Shown here: positions 53,545 through 61,372 of the stretch, one piece after another
Numbering within the stretch: position 1 is the stretch's first letter
Layout of the letters: each line of letters opens with the position of its first letter
Source of the DNA: Youxingia wuxianensis
GTDB lineage: Bacteria > Bacillota > Clostridia > Oscillospirales > Ruminococcaceae
DNA: 64,000 nucleotides
NCBI RefSeq assembly: GCF_014385085.1
Contig: NZ_JACRTD010000001.1
Coordinates: 372,001 to 436,000, forward strand
Direction of reading: 5' to 3'
The notes under the pieces: generated by a model
Seen by the model: the letters and a program-made list of their open reading frames with translations, nothing else
The model's database searches: none
Told to the model about the DNA's origin: nothing
Program-made: the position numbers and the translations under genes

Positions 53545-53580
53545 AACAAAAAAATCCTTCTTCTTTTAGAAAAAGGATTT
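53545..53580 (-). terminator. Terminator of the NPDTG-protein gene
   Basis: Thirteen-base arms 53552-53564 and 53568-53580 with one mismatch, then seven T on the minus strand. It lies 27 bases after the stop codon. Confidence 0.85.
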
Positions 53581-53606
53581 TCTGGCAAAAGCTCATAAGA
53601 AACTAA

Positions 53607-53816
53607 CTATTTTTTTCTTTTTTTCGCGGACATTACCGCATAAACCACAATCAGAACCACAGAAATTAAAAGCAGTGCTCCCATTACTCCTAAAAGCAAG
53701 CCGGAGTTATCCCCCGTATCCGGATTTCCTGCCAACGCCGGAACCGCAAGAGAAAGTGCAAACAATATTGCGGTAAACAAAGACATTAGTTTCTTTGATA
53801 AATAATGGATAGACAT
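53607..53816 (-). CDS. Minimal secreted protein with NPDTG sorting-type signal
   Basis: 69 residues in two parts only. Residues 1-30 form a secretion signal ending ALSLAVPALAG. Directly after it comes NPDTGDNSG, then a hydrophobic helix (about 39-61) and the tail SAKKRKK, the complete layout of a sortase cell-wall sorting signal. If both cleavages happened, only five residues would remain, so either it is kept as a small membrane protein or the signal is not processed. The ATG at 53816 follows AGGAGG by nine bases; a strong promoter precedes it. It resembles short NPxTG-D tails of larger gut Firmicute surface proteins. No sortase lies in the window. Confidence 0.72.
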   Translation of the reverse strand: MSIHYLSKKLMSLFTAILFALSLAVPALAGNPDTGDNSGLLLGVMGALLLISVVLIVVYAVMSAKKRKK

Positions 53817-53871
53817 GGTAGAGATCCTCCTGATAAGACAATATGCGTCAGCACAATTTCTAGACACTTTT

Positions 53872-53899
53872 ATTATACCAATTTCCTGTCCGCTGTCAA
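53872..53899 (-). promoter_or_regulatory. Strong promoter of the NPDTG-protein gene
   Basis: On the minus strand TTGACA (53899-53894), 16 bases, TATAAT (53877-53872) with an extended TGG just before the -10. Confidence 0.85.
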
Positions 53900-53931
53900 C
53901 CGACTAACCTTCATTTTAATAATTTTGAATG

Positions 53932-53975
53932 ATCTTAACAGTAAACTTGCAAAAGTAGTTAAGATAGTATAAAAT
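53932..53975 (+). promoter_or_regulatory. Possible putP promoter with inverted repeat
   Basis: TTGCAA at 53947-53952, 17 bases, TAAAAT at 53970-53975. An 8-bp inverted repeat (53932-53939 with 53958-53965) encloses the -35 box, the place for an operator. Confidence 0.45.
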
Positions 53976-54046
53976 AATCTTTATATTTTCTTTATATAAA
54001 AGCGTTAAACCATTGAACAAATAAAATTCGGAGGGAGAGTTCAGCT

Positions 54047-55537
54047 TTGCAAATTAATATCAGTATCCTGTCAGCATTTATTGTTTATTTTCTGATGATG
54101 CTGGCCATCGGGATTTACTTCTACAGTAAATCCAAAAACATCTCCGATTATTTCCTGGGCGGACGCGGCCTTGGCAGTTGGGTAACTGCTTTGAGCGCTC
54201 AGGCGTCGGATATGTCCGGGTGGCTTCTTTTGGGGCTTCCCGCAGCGGCCTTTTGGTCGGGATTGTCTGCTGGGTGGATTGCCATTGGCCTGGCAATCGG
54301 CACGTATCTTAACTGGAAATTTATTGCGGTTAAATTCCGGAAGTTTACTGCTGTAGCCAATGATTCGATCACGATTCCCCAATATCTGCAGAACCGTTTT
54401 TTGAGCCAGTCTACTTTGATCCGCAGCGTATGTGCGGTAATTATTTTTGTATTCTTTTTGGTGTATACTGCTTCCGCATTTTCTGCCGGAGCGAAACTGT
54501 TCCAGTATGTATTTAAATTGGATTATGTGGTTGCGCTGACGATCGGCTCCTTTATCATCATCGCATATACCTTCTTAGGAGGATTTATGGCAGTATGCTG
54601 GACCGACTTCATTCAAGGGACACTGATGTTTGTAGCCTTGGTTATTGTGCCCTTCGCGGCGGCGGCTAAAACCCCTGATTTTTCCTTTCAGCTGATCAGT
54701 GAATTAGGCGGAACCAACTATTTAAATCTGTTTGCAGACGCTTCAGGGCAAGTAGCTTTGGTAACCATTATTTCCGGTCTGGCCTGGGGACTCGGTTATT
54801 TTGGTATGCCCCATATTCTTACCCGCTTTATGGCGATTAAAGAGAGCTCAATGATTAAAAAGAGCCGTATTATCGCCATGATTTGGGTGATCATTTCTTT
54901 GTTGGCCGCTGTTATGGTGGGAGTTGTTGGGATTGCCTTCCTTGGCGGACGCGGCGCTTATACTGACGTAGGCGCTGCGGAAGTGATTTTTATGGACTTG
55001 GTTACCCATCTGTTCCCAGGACTTATTGCTGGCGTTCTGCTTTCCGCAATTCTAGCGGCAGCGATGAGTACCGCCGATTCACAGCTTTTAGTGGCGGCGT
55101 CTGCCGTTTCAAATGACTTTTATAAAGCCTTATTCAGAAAGAAGGCCTCCGATAAAGAGCTGATTTGGGTTTCCCGTATCGCGGTAATGGTAATTTCAGT
55201 GATCGCGTATTGTTTGGCATTGGATCCTAACAGTACGGTTATGGGCCTTGTGTCCTATGCTTGGGCTGGTTTTGGTTCTTCCTTTGGACCAGTCATACTG
55301 CTGTCCCTTTTCTGGAAACGCCTGACCTTGAAGGGGGCCGTCTCCGGTATGATTGTGGGCGGTGTTACCGTAGTTGTTTGGGAAAATGTATCCTTCCTTT
55401 CGGGCACCGGCCTCTACTCCCTGGTTCCTGGTTTCTTTATCGCTTTGGCAGTAATTGTCCTTGTTTCCTTGATTGATAAGGAACCGTCCCAGGAAGTAAA
55501 AGATTTGTTTGAGCGGGCGCATAACTCTACAATCTAA
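54047..55537 (+). CDS. putP: Sodium/proline symporter
   Basis: 496 residues with the 12-13 membrane helices of the sodium:solute symporter family. The sequence begins ISILSAFIVYFLMMLAIGIYFYSKS, then DYFLGGRGLGSWVTALSAQASDMSGWLLLGLPA, the PutP sodium site region, and SAILAAAMSTADSQLLVAASAVSNDFYKALFR, the family signature. It imports proline with sodium, as nutrient or osmolyte. It starts at TTG 54047, nine bases after GGAGGGAG. It ends before the hairpin array. Confidence 0.93.
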   Translation: MQINISILSAFIVYFLMMLAIGIYFYSKSKNISDYFLGGRGLGSWVTALSAQASDMSGWLLLGLPAAAFWSGLSAGWIAIGLAIGTYLNWKFIAVKFRKFTAVANDSITIPQYLQNRFLSQSTLIRSVCAVIIFVFFLVYTASAFSAGAKLFQYVFKLDYVVALTIGSFIIIAYTFLGGFMAVCWTDFIQGTLMFVALVIVPFAAAAKTPDFSFQLISELGGTNYLNLFADASGQVALVTIISGLAWGLGYFGMPHILTRFMAIKESSMIKKSRIIAMIWVIISLLAAVMVGVVGIAFLGGRGAYTDVGAAEVIFMDLVTHLFPGLIAGVLLSAILAAAMSTADSQLLVAASAVSNDFYKALFRKKASDKELIWVSRIAVMVISVIAYCLALDPNSTVMGLVSYAWAGFGSSFGPVILLSLFWKRLTLKGAVSGMIVGGVTVVVWENVSFLSGTGLYSLVPGFFIALAVIVLVSLIDKEPSQEVKDLFERAHNSTI

Positions 55538-55558
55538 ATTTAACGAGTTATAAAAAAT

Positions 55559-55699
55559 AACGGAAAAATACCGTTTTACTTCGGACCTCGTCCGAGAATG
55601 GTTTCGCTTTTTTGGAAACCATAAGATCCCTTTCCCGGTCTGCGCCCCCAAAACGCACAGCGTTTTGCCGCCAACGGCGGGAGCAAATCTTCGATTTGC
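55559..55699. repeat. Array of six adjacent small hairpins
   Basis: Six inverted repeats follow one another: 55559-55575 (5 bp), 55581-55595 (6 bp, loop CTC), 55598-55622 (8 bp), 55649-55667 (8 bp, loop ACA), 55668-55680 (5 bp, loop AAC), 55683-55699 (7 bp, loop TTC). They are distinct in sequence. None has a proper T tract. This is more ordered than chance and may be an interspersed repeat element or structured RNA. Confidence 0.85.
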
Positions 55700-55713
55700 C
55701 AAGGCGCGGCTAT

Positions 55714-55751
55714 ATAAAAAAAGAAGCCTTCCGCGGAAGGCTTCTTTTTTT
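55714..55751. terminator. Bidirectional terminator between putP and the LUD-domain gene
   Basis: AAGAAGCCTTCC and its complement meet at a GC centre (55721-55744), with a run of A on the left and a run of T on the right, so it serves both strands. putP and the minus-strand gene are convergent here. Confidence 0.93.
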
Positions 55752-55756
55752 GATCG

Positions 55757-56401
55757 CTAATAGCCCAAGGGTTCTCCTACAATGATCACTTTAATTCTTC
55801 CCTTTTCTCTTTGCTGGGCGTGAATTACATAGGTGCAGCAGATACGTCCGTCGCTGCGGCAGTTGGCGCAGCCCCCCAGGACCTTACAAGGGGTTTGGCA
55901 ATCAAGCCGCATGGCATTTGCCGGCGCCGAAATATTTTTTACCCGGTCAGCCGCTGCGTTTAAGTCTTTTACGATCTTATTATAGCCCACTACCAGAATG
56001 ACGCTTTTCGGCCCAAAAGTCAATGCGGCCACACGATTGCCCATTCCATCCACATTATAGAGTTCCCCCGTTTCTGTTACAGCGTTGCTGCTGGCAAGGT
56101 AGGTGTCGCAGTCGAAGGCTTGGATAAAAATCTGTCGGCGCTGTTGCGGGGTAAGGCCCGGTACATCCCGGTCGAGAAGGTTGTATTTTTTACTATTTCT
56201 AAGATGATCAATGACGCCGGATTCGTACAAGCTCATAGAACCGCCGAAAGATACCGTTTCCCCATCTCCAATCAGGCTGTCTACCAACTTTACCGCATCT
56301 TCCTTCGTTTTTGCGTAATAAGCGTCCATCTTATTATTCTGTAGATTTCCAATGGTCTTGTTAATTCTTTTTTCCATGATGGCTTTTAAACTCATATCCA
56401 T
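55757..56401 (-). CDS. LUD-domain protein (lactate-utilisation type, DUF162)
   Basis: 214 residues. The N-terminal segment NKTIGNLQNNKMDAYYAKTKEDAV and GDGETVSFGGSMSL are typical of the LutB/LutC-type LUD fold. A cluster of cysteines near 170-190 (CQTPCKVLGGCANC) suggests a metal or Fe-S site; together with CCTYVIH it is seen in the stand-alone clostridial form. Lactate oxidation is known only for the complete LutABC set, which is absent here, so the function is unknown. AAGGGGGT precedes the ATG. Confidence 0.82.
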   Translation of the reverse strand: MDMSLKAIMEKRINKTIGNLQNNKMDAYYAKTKEDAVKLVDSLIGDGETVSFGGSMSLYESGVIDHLRNSKKYNLLDRDVPGLTPQQRRQIFIQAFDCDTYLASSNAVTETGELYNVDGMGNRVAALTFGPKSVILVVGYNKIVKDLNAAADRVKNISAPANAMRLDCQTPCKVLGGCANCRSDGRICCTYVIHAQQREKGRIKVIIVGEPLGY

Positions 56402-56424
56402 ACTGTCTACCCCCTTAATAACAT

Positions 56425-57078
56425 TTACTCAAAAATAAATTTTTCCAAATCTGCAATATCTGCGGCGATATAGGCGGCGCCTAATTTTTCTTTCTCCGCT
56501 TTTTTTAAACCGCCGCATCCATATTCTACCCCAATGAAATCAACACCCGCTTCTTTCGCACCAGCGGCGTCAACCGATGTGTCTCCGATTAAGACAACCT
56601 TACTTTTATCTGAAACGCCAAGACGCTCCAGACAATGCTCGATAGTCTGAGCCTTTGTAATATTTTTTATGTCGTCGCTGCCTTGGCAAGCGTCGATTAA
56701 ATGATCGATCTTCAAGTAGTCAAGAAGCCACTTGGCAGAGGAATCCGGCTTTAAGGTAGCGACGCCGATAAGCATCTTATTTTCCCGCATTTTTTCAATC
56801 AGCGGCACCAATCCTTCGTATACAACGCTGTTATAAATTCCAGATGCTTGGTAATCGCTGCGAAAAAGCTGTACCGCCTTTTGGGTGGTTTGCTCATCGG
56901 CCCCTATGTAGTTTTTAAAAATATAACTTACCGGGGGTCCGATAAATATTTTAAGCAGTTCCGGGGATGGTTCCGGCATCCCCAGTCCTAAGAAAGCCTG
57001 TTTAAGACTTTGAAATAATCCGGCGGAAGTATCAATCAAGGTTCCATCCATGTCCCATAAGATAACCTGGTATTTCAT
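56425..57078 (-). CDS. HAD hydrolase, phosphoglycolate-phosphatase-like
   Basis: 217 residues. HAD motif I is LWDMDGTLIDTS (Asp9 and Asp11), motif II VATLKPDSS, motif III at the Lys-rich DIKNITKAQTIEH, and motif IV VVLIGDTSVDAAGAKEAGV. The C1 cap lies between I and II. It resembles Gph/PpaX-type phosphatases; the substrate is not known. The start at 57078 is preferred because a -10 box lies at 57120-57125 and any longer version would start inside the promoter. Confidence 0.87.
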   Translation of the reverse strand: MKYQVILWDMDGTLIDTSAGLFQSLKQAFLGLGMPEPSPELLKIFIGPPVSYIFKNYIGADEQTTQKAVQLFRSDYQASGIYNSVVYEGLVPLIEKMRENKMLIGVATLKPDSSAKWLLDYLKIDHLIDACQGSDDIKNITKAQTIEHCLERLGVSDKSKVVLIGDTSVDAAGAKEAGVDFIGVEYGCGGLKKAEKEKLGAAYIAADIADLEKFIFE

Positions 57079-57119
57079 CTGATAATAAATCCCTACTTCT
57101 TTCTTTAACTTATTTATAA

Positions 57120-57149
57120 AGTATACCACAGTTTAAAGAAAGCAGGCAA
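57120..57149 (-). promoter_or_regulatory. Promoter of the HAD/LUD genes
   Basis: On the minus strand TTGCCT (57149-57144), 18 bases, TATACT (57125-57120) with TGG before the -10. Confidence 0.6.
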
Positions 57150-57251
57150 CATACAGAAGTAGCTTTGTAACAAAATCCTGAAAAATCCATAATATAGTAC
57201 ATAAAATATTGGATAAACGGGGGGATTGTTATCAAAACCGCAATTTTAACC

Positions 57252-57842
57252 ATGGAAGAGCAGCCAGGTAGCATGGTCTTTTCTCAATTAGATTATTTTA
57301 TTGAAAAAGATCTTTCTCCCCGCTTAATCCTGCGGGAACATTGCTTTGGTTGTTTTAATCAGTTTCCGTCAGAGGTTGTTACTATTACGGACACCTTCTG
57401 TAAAAAGCCGGTGGATAGATATGACTATTCCCAGCCATTCACTCCAGTGCCCCAGCAGTTTTTTTATCTCAGCGAAAAACTTGCGCAGGAAATCGCAGCG
57501 GCATTAAAGGGAGTTGAACTGTGTATCCTCTATGACATCCTCAGCAGAGGCGATAAGTTAATCTTTAACACGGCATTGCGTACAGCGCTTATGGAATATC
57601 CAAAGCTTTCCCTTCTTTATCTTTCTCACTACTCCCCTACTCCTAAAATATACGGCCTTTCCTGGCCGAAAAACGCCAGATTTCTGCCGTTGCCCAATAC
57701 TACTTATCTCTGCCATACACCGGAAGAACTCCTGGGTGTATGTCGGCAGTTTGATGTTTTGCCTTCCTCCTGCCGATTATTTTTTTCACAAGACGACTTG
57801 TTTGCCTTCCTCCAAGAGAAAAAAACAGTCCCACTTTGTTAA
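57252..57842 (+). CDS. Orphan protein, function unknown
   Basis: 196 residues from ATG 57252, soluble, without signal peptide or recognisable motif. It has several Cys residues, a Tyr/Phe-rich middle (FNQF, PQQFFYLSEKL) and ends KTVPLC. The frame stays open back to 57225 and would add a plausible strand (IKTAILT), and a G6 run (57219-57224) lies before it, while ATG 57252 has no ribosome binding site. A non-standard start such as ATC 57231 or ATT 57225 is therefore possible. The last codons form the terminator stem of the opposite gene. I do not recognise the family. Confidence 0.62.
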   Translation: MEEQPGSMVFSQLDYFIEKDLSPRLILREHCFGCFNQFPSEVVTITDTFCKKPVDRYDYSQPFTPVPQQFFYLSEKLAQEIAAALKGVELCILYDILSRGDKLIFNTALRTALMEYPKLSLLYLSHYSPTPKIYGLSWPKNARFLPLPNTTYLCHTPEELLGVCRQFDVLPSSCRLFFSQDDLFAFLQEKKTVPLC

Positions 57843-57860
57843 ATACAAAAGTGGGACTGT
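57818..57860 (-). terminator. Terminator of lemA-TPM operon, inside the opposite gene's 3' end
   Basis: Arms 57825-57838 and 57846-57860 form a stem of about 14 bp; on the minus strand a run of seven T follows. The left arm is the coding sequence for the last six residues of the plus-strand gene, so that gene's C-terminus is fixed by the terminator. Confidence 0.88.
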
Positions 57861-57867
57861 TATACCT

Positions 57868-58659
57868 TTAAAAGCTGCGTCCGGAGCCTCCGCCGGAGAA
57901 ACCACCGCCCCCGCCGGAAAATCCTCCTCCCCCAGAGAATCCGCCTCCGCCGCCGGAAAATCCTCCAAAACCGCCAAAGCCGCTTCCAGGGAAATTTCCT
58001 CCTCCAAACGGCCCGCGATGATTGTGATAACGGGAACCGCGTCTGCGGAATAATACCGGAGAAATGCCAAACATGAATACGAGAATAAGCACCATGATGA
58101 GCAGATCCATATTTTCGGAAGAATCCTCCTGCTGCAGTGCATCTTCATAACCTGCAAGGCTTTCCAGCCCATATTCTTCCATCACATTGGCAAGCAACGC
58201 GTTGTAAAGTTCATAGGAGCCCGTGTCAAAATCTCCCTGCTTATAATAAGAAAGGGCATAATCGTCGATCAGCCGCCCCACCTTGGCGTCGTTTAAAGCG
58301 CCTTCCAAACGGGTCCCTACCTCTACACGGATTTCTCCATCCTCTGTGGCTAAAAGAATCAGCAGGCCATTATCCTCCTGTTCCCCTCCGATACCCCAGC
58401 TGCGCCCTACTTCCAATCCATAGGACGCCGGATCCTGGCCATCCAACGTTTGTACTGTCAAAATAACGATCTGTGCTTTGGTTTCTTTTTCCAACGCAGC
58501 CGAATGGCTCATAATATAATCCTTAGTTTGCTCGGAAAGCACCCCTGCATAATCGTTTACATAAAACTGATCCGTAGGCTTTGGTATGGCGCCGCAAAAC
58601 AAAGCGGCAATCATTACAAGGGCCGCCGCTAAGGAAAAAAGCCGTTTATATTTTTTCAA
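57868..58659 (-). CDS. TPM-domain (YgcG-type) secreted protein with Gly-rich tail
   Basis: 263 residues from a TTG start. Signal segment at residues 5-24. The TPM_phosphatase domain (about 30-155) has VNDYAGVLSEQ, then NGLLILLATEDGEIRVEVGTRLEG and the DFDTGSYELYNA region. A membrane segment follows (about 183-203), and the last 45 residues are runs of Gly with Phe and Ser in GGFSGGGG repeats. TPM proteins occur with LemA, as here, in membrane or cell-envelope roles that are not settled. A weak ribosome binding site precedes the TTG. Confidence 0.87.
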   Translation of the reverse strand: MKKYKRLFSLAAALVMIAALFCGAIPKPTDQFYVNDYAGVLSEQTKDYIMSHSAALEKETKAQIVILTVQTLDGQDPASYGLEVGRSWGIGGEQEDNGLLILLATEDGEIRVEVGTRLEGALNDAKVGRLIDDYALSYYKQGDFDTGSYELYNALLANVMEEYGLESLAGYEDALQQEDSSENMDLLIMVLILVFMFGISPVLFRRRGSRYHNHRGPFGGGNFPGSGFGGFGGFSGGGGGFSGGGGFSGGGGGFSGGGSGRSF

Positions 58660-58694
58660 GTTTACTCACTACTCTCTATCTTTCACAAACACTT

Positions 58695-59270
58695 TTAGCT
58701 AAAATCCACCTGCGGGGCATCCTGAGCGGAATCCGGGGCCGTAAAGTACTCTGCCTTTTCAAATCCGAATATACCTGCAAATAAACTCCCAGGGAATCGG
58801 GTAATTTTCAGATTATACTCTTTTACCGCCTCATTATAGTCGGTCCTTGCCACGGTAATGCGATTTTCGGTCCCAGAAAGTTCATCCATCAGCGAGATAT
58901 AACCCTGGCTGGACTGGATTTCCGGATAATTTTCCACTACCATCAAAAGACGGGATAATGCGGAACTGAGCTGATCGTTGGCCGCCGCTTTTTCTTCCAT
59001 AGACTGTGCGCCTGCAAGCTGCGTTCTGGCCTCAGTCACACTGTCGATTACCGACTGCTCCTGAGCGGACAGACCTTTTACCGTTTCTACCAAGTTAGGG
59101 ATTAAATCCGCGCGGCGCATTAACTGGGCGTCAATAGCGGCCTGGGCAGTATTGACATTTTCTCTGGTACTGATCATTCCATTGTACACTCCGACCGCCA
59201 TAACAGAAAAGACGACCAGCAGCGCGATTACAACAATCAAGGCAATCATGCCTGTGGATAATTTTTTCAT
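58695..59270 (-). CDS. lemA: LemA family protein
   Basis: 191 residues. One membrane helix (residues 8-29), then helical LemA domain: YNGMISTRENVNTAQAAIDAQLMRRADLIPNLVETVKG and YNEAVKEYNLKITRFPG. The family forms a long helical bundle inside or at the membrane. It is cotranscribed with the TPM protein after 35 bases. GAGG lies seven bases before the ATG. Confidence 0.93.
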   Translation of the reverse strand: MKKLSTGMIALIVVIALLVVFSVMAVGVYNGMISTRENVNTAQAAIDAQLMRRADLIPNLVETVKGLSAQEQSVIDSVTEARTQLAGAQSMEEKAAANDQLSSALSRLLMVVENYPEIQSSQGYISLMDELSGTENRITVARTDYNEAVKEYNLKITRFPGSLFAGIFGFEKAEYFTAPDSAQDAPQVDFS

Positions 59271-59328
59271 TTTAGTGCCTCTTTCTTTTTTATTACTAGA
59301 GATTTTAGATATTTAAATATTTATCCGC

Positions 59329-59357
59329 ATTTTATCACGATTTTGTCATATTTTCAA
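59329..59357 (-). promoter_or_regulatory. Promoter of the lemA-TPM operon
   Basis: On the minus strand TTGAAA (59357-59352), 17 bases, TAAAAT (59334-59329). Confidence 0.7.
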
Positions 59358-59490
59358 TATTTCTAGGTAAGAGTTCACAAATTACTGATCTTTTCTTCTT
59401 CAAAATTTAACAATAAAAAATTTAAAAAACTCACACAAACTGTATTTTTTGTGATATTATATAAATAATACAGTTAATTATTGTTTAGTA

Positions 59491-59520
59491 AGCAAGGATT
59501 TTGTACTCCTTGCTTTTTTT
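59491..59520 (+). terminator. Leader terminator (attenuator) of the DEAD-box helicase gene
   Basis: AGCAAGGA (59491-59498) and TCCTTGCT (59507-59514) form an 8-bp hairpin followed by seven T. It lies 27 bases before the helicase ATG and no gene precedes it on this strand, so it must act on the helicase transcript itself. A promoter-like AT-rich stretch is at 59450-59470. Confidence 0.78.
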
Positions 59521-59546
59521 AAAGAAGAAAGAGGTTATAAAATTAC

Positions 59547-61277
59547 ATGAGCAATCCTTTATTTGATAGTTTTGATTTATCCCCGGAACTTCACCGGGCG
59601 ATTGAAGATATGAACTATACAGAATCCACTGCAATTCAGGCACAGGCGATCCCCCTGATCCTTTCCGGCAAAGACGTCATCGGACGCTCCAGCACCGGTA
59701 CCGGAAAAACTGCCGCATTTGGACTTCCTGCGGTAGAACTGGTCGCCGCATCCGGTTCGAAAAAACCACAGGTGCTGGTGTTATCCCCTACTCGGGAACT
59801 TGCTATGCAAATTACGGAAGAAATGCGTAAATATTCGAAATATAAACAAGGTGTCAGTATCGCTTGTGTTTATGGCGGAGCTCCTATGGATAACCAAATC
59901 CGCCAATTGAAAACTGCAAATATTGTTATCGGCACCCCTGGCCGGTTAATGGATCATATGCGCCGGAAAACCTTAAAGCTGGATGAACTGAAAATGGTTA
60001 TCCTGGATGAAGCGGATGAAATGCTGAATATGGGATTTTTGGAGGATATCCAAACAATTCTTACTGAGACTCCGGAAGATCGGCAGACCATTTTGTTTTC
60101 TGCAACTATGCCGCCGGCAATTCTAAAGATTACTAAGCAGTTCCAAACTGATCCGGAAATGGTGGATATTCAATCCTCCCAGCGTACGATCAGCACAATA
60201 CAGCAGTATTATTATCAAGTCCCTCAGGCCCGAAAGATGGATGCCATCAACCTGCTGCTTCAATTTAATGATTGTAAGCGTTCGGTCATCTTTTGCAATA
60301 CGAAAAAAATGGTGGATGACATGGTAGAGTATCTAAATGACCGGGGATTTAAAAGCGCCGGGCTTCATGGAGATATGAAACAATCTGCCCGCAGCCAGGT
60401 GATGCAGTCGTTTCGCGATGGAAAAATTCATGTTCTGGTAGCTACTGATGTTGCGGCTAGAGGAATTGATGTAGAAAATATTGAAGCTGTCTTTAATTAT
60501 GATATCCCACAGGAATTTGAATATTATATCCATCGGATTGGCCGAACCGGCCGCGCCGGAAAAGAAGGCTCTTCCCATACCCTGGTTTGCAATTATAAAC
60601 AGGTGGGGACAATAAAAGAATTAAAACGATTTATCAATGCGGAAATTATAGAATCTCCCCTTCCTTCCCCGGAAAGCATTATGCACAAGCGCCGAGAAAA
60701 ATTTATCTCTAAAATTGAAAAGTGTTTGGCGCTGGAAGAATATCAGAGCTGGGGGGAAACGGTGGAACAGATCGCTCAGCAAGGTTATGAGCCAAAAGAT
60801 ATCGCCTGCGCACTTTTGCAGATGATGTCCGCCAAGGATAAAAAATTGGTTCCCGCCTTTAAAGGTCCGGTAGCTGCCAACCGTACTGATAGACGGGGCG
60901 GAAAGCGTGTGGTCCTTAATGTGGATATCGGCAGAAGCCAGCGAATCGGCCCGAACTTTATCGTCGGTGCAATTGTCGACGCTACCGGCTTACCTTCTCG
61001 CTCTATTGGGAAAATTGATATTTTTGATCATCATTCTGTAGTGGAAATGTTTGAAAACGACGCCTTGACTGTATTGGAGAATATGGAAAACGCTACTATT
61101 AAAGGCCAGCCGGTTACATTTACCCTTTCCGGTGTTAAACCGAAAGCTCTTTATAAGCAAGGGAACCGACATGAGGGTAAACACGGTGCGAACCGTCCGG
61201 CGTTCCGGGAAAAAAATTCTCGTTCTTCTTATCGGGAGGGGAAGCCCTCACGTAAACGCTCGAACGTCGCTGTTTAA
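59547..61277 (+). CDS. DEAD-box ATP-dependent RNA helicase with DbpA-type tail
   Basis: 576 residues. Motif Q and motif I STGTGKTAAFG, then PTRELAMQ, motif II LDEADEMLN, SAT (motif III), and the helicase C motif HRIGRTGRAG. A DbpA-type RNA-binding domain lies at about 455-535 (VVLNVDIGRSQRIG..FIVGAIV), followed by a basic Arg/Lys-rich tail. Such CsdA/DeaD-type enzymes help ribosome assembly or mRNA unwinding at low temperature. GAGG lies before the ATG. Expression is probably limited by the leader attenuator. Confidence 0.93.
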   Translation: MSNPLFDSFDLSPELHRAIEDMNYTESTAIQAQAIPLILSGKDVIGRSSTGTGKTAAFGLPAVELVAASGSKKPQVLVLSPTRELAMQITEEMRKYSKYKQGVSIACVYGGAPMDNQIRQLKTANIVIGTPGRLMDHMRRKTLKLDELKMVILDEADEMLNMGFLEDIQTILTETPEDRQTILFSATMPPAILKITKQFQTDPEMVDIQSSQRTISTIQQYYYQVPQARKMDAINLLLQFNDCKRSVIFCNTKKMVDDMVEYLNDRGFKSAGLHGDMKQSARSQVMQSFRDGKIHVLVATDVAARGIDVENIEAVFNYDIPQEFEYYIHRIGRTGRAGKEGSSHTLVCNYKQVGTIKELKRFINAEIIESPLPSPESIMHKRREKFISKIEKCLALEEYQSWGETVEQIAQQGYEPKDIACALLQMMSAKDKKLVPAFKGPVAANRTDRRGGKRVVLNVDIGRSQRIGPNFIVGAIVDATGLPSRSIGKIDIFDHHSVVEMFENDALTVLENMENATIKGQPVTFTLSGVKPKALYKQGNRHEGKHGANRPAFREKNSRSSYREGKPSRKRSNVAV

Positions 61278-61336
61278 CAAAATAAAAAGCCTGCGCTTTG
61301 CTGACTACGCATAAGGAAGTTTTTTGAAATGTAGAT

Positions 61337-61364
61337 GGAGTAACACTTTTCGGGGTGTTACTCC
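61337..61364. repeat. Hairpin between helicase and recombinase
   Basis: Ten-base perfect arms 61337-61346 and 61355-61364 around an eight-base loop, without a strong T tract on either side. It lies nine bases beyond the recombinase stop and may be a weak terminator for both, or the end of the recombinase-bearing element. Confidence 0.6.
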
Positions 61365-61372
61365 GTTTGCGT

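Noticed and set aside
54071..54382. Two overlapping minus-strand frames in putP
   Set aside because: Both are antisense to a well-supported membrane transporter and have no start signals.
55196..55702. Minus-strand frame of 168 codons
   Set aside because: It is antisense to putP and the hairpin array, has no ribosome binding site and reads as low-complexity basic sequence.
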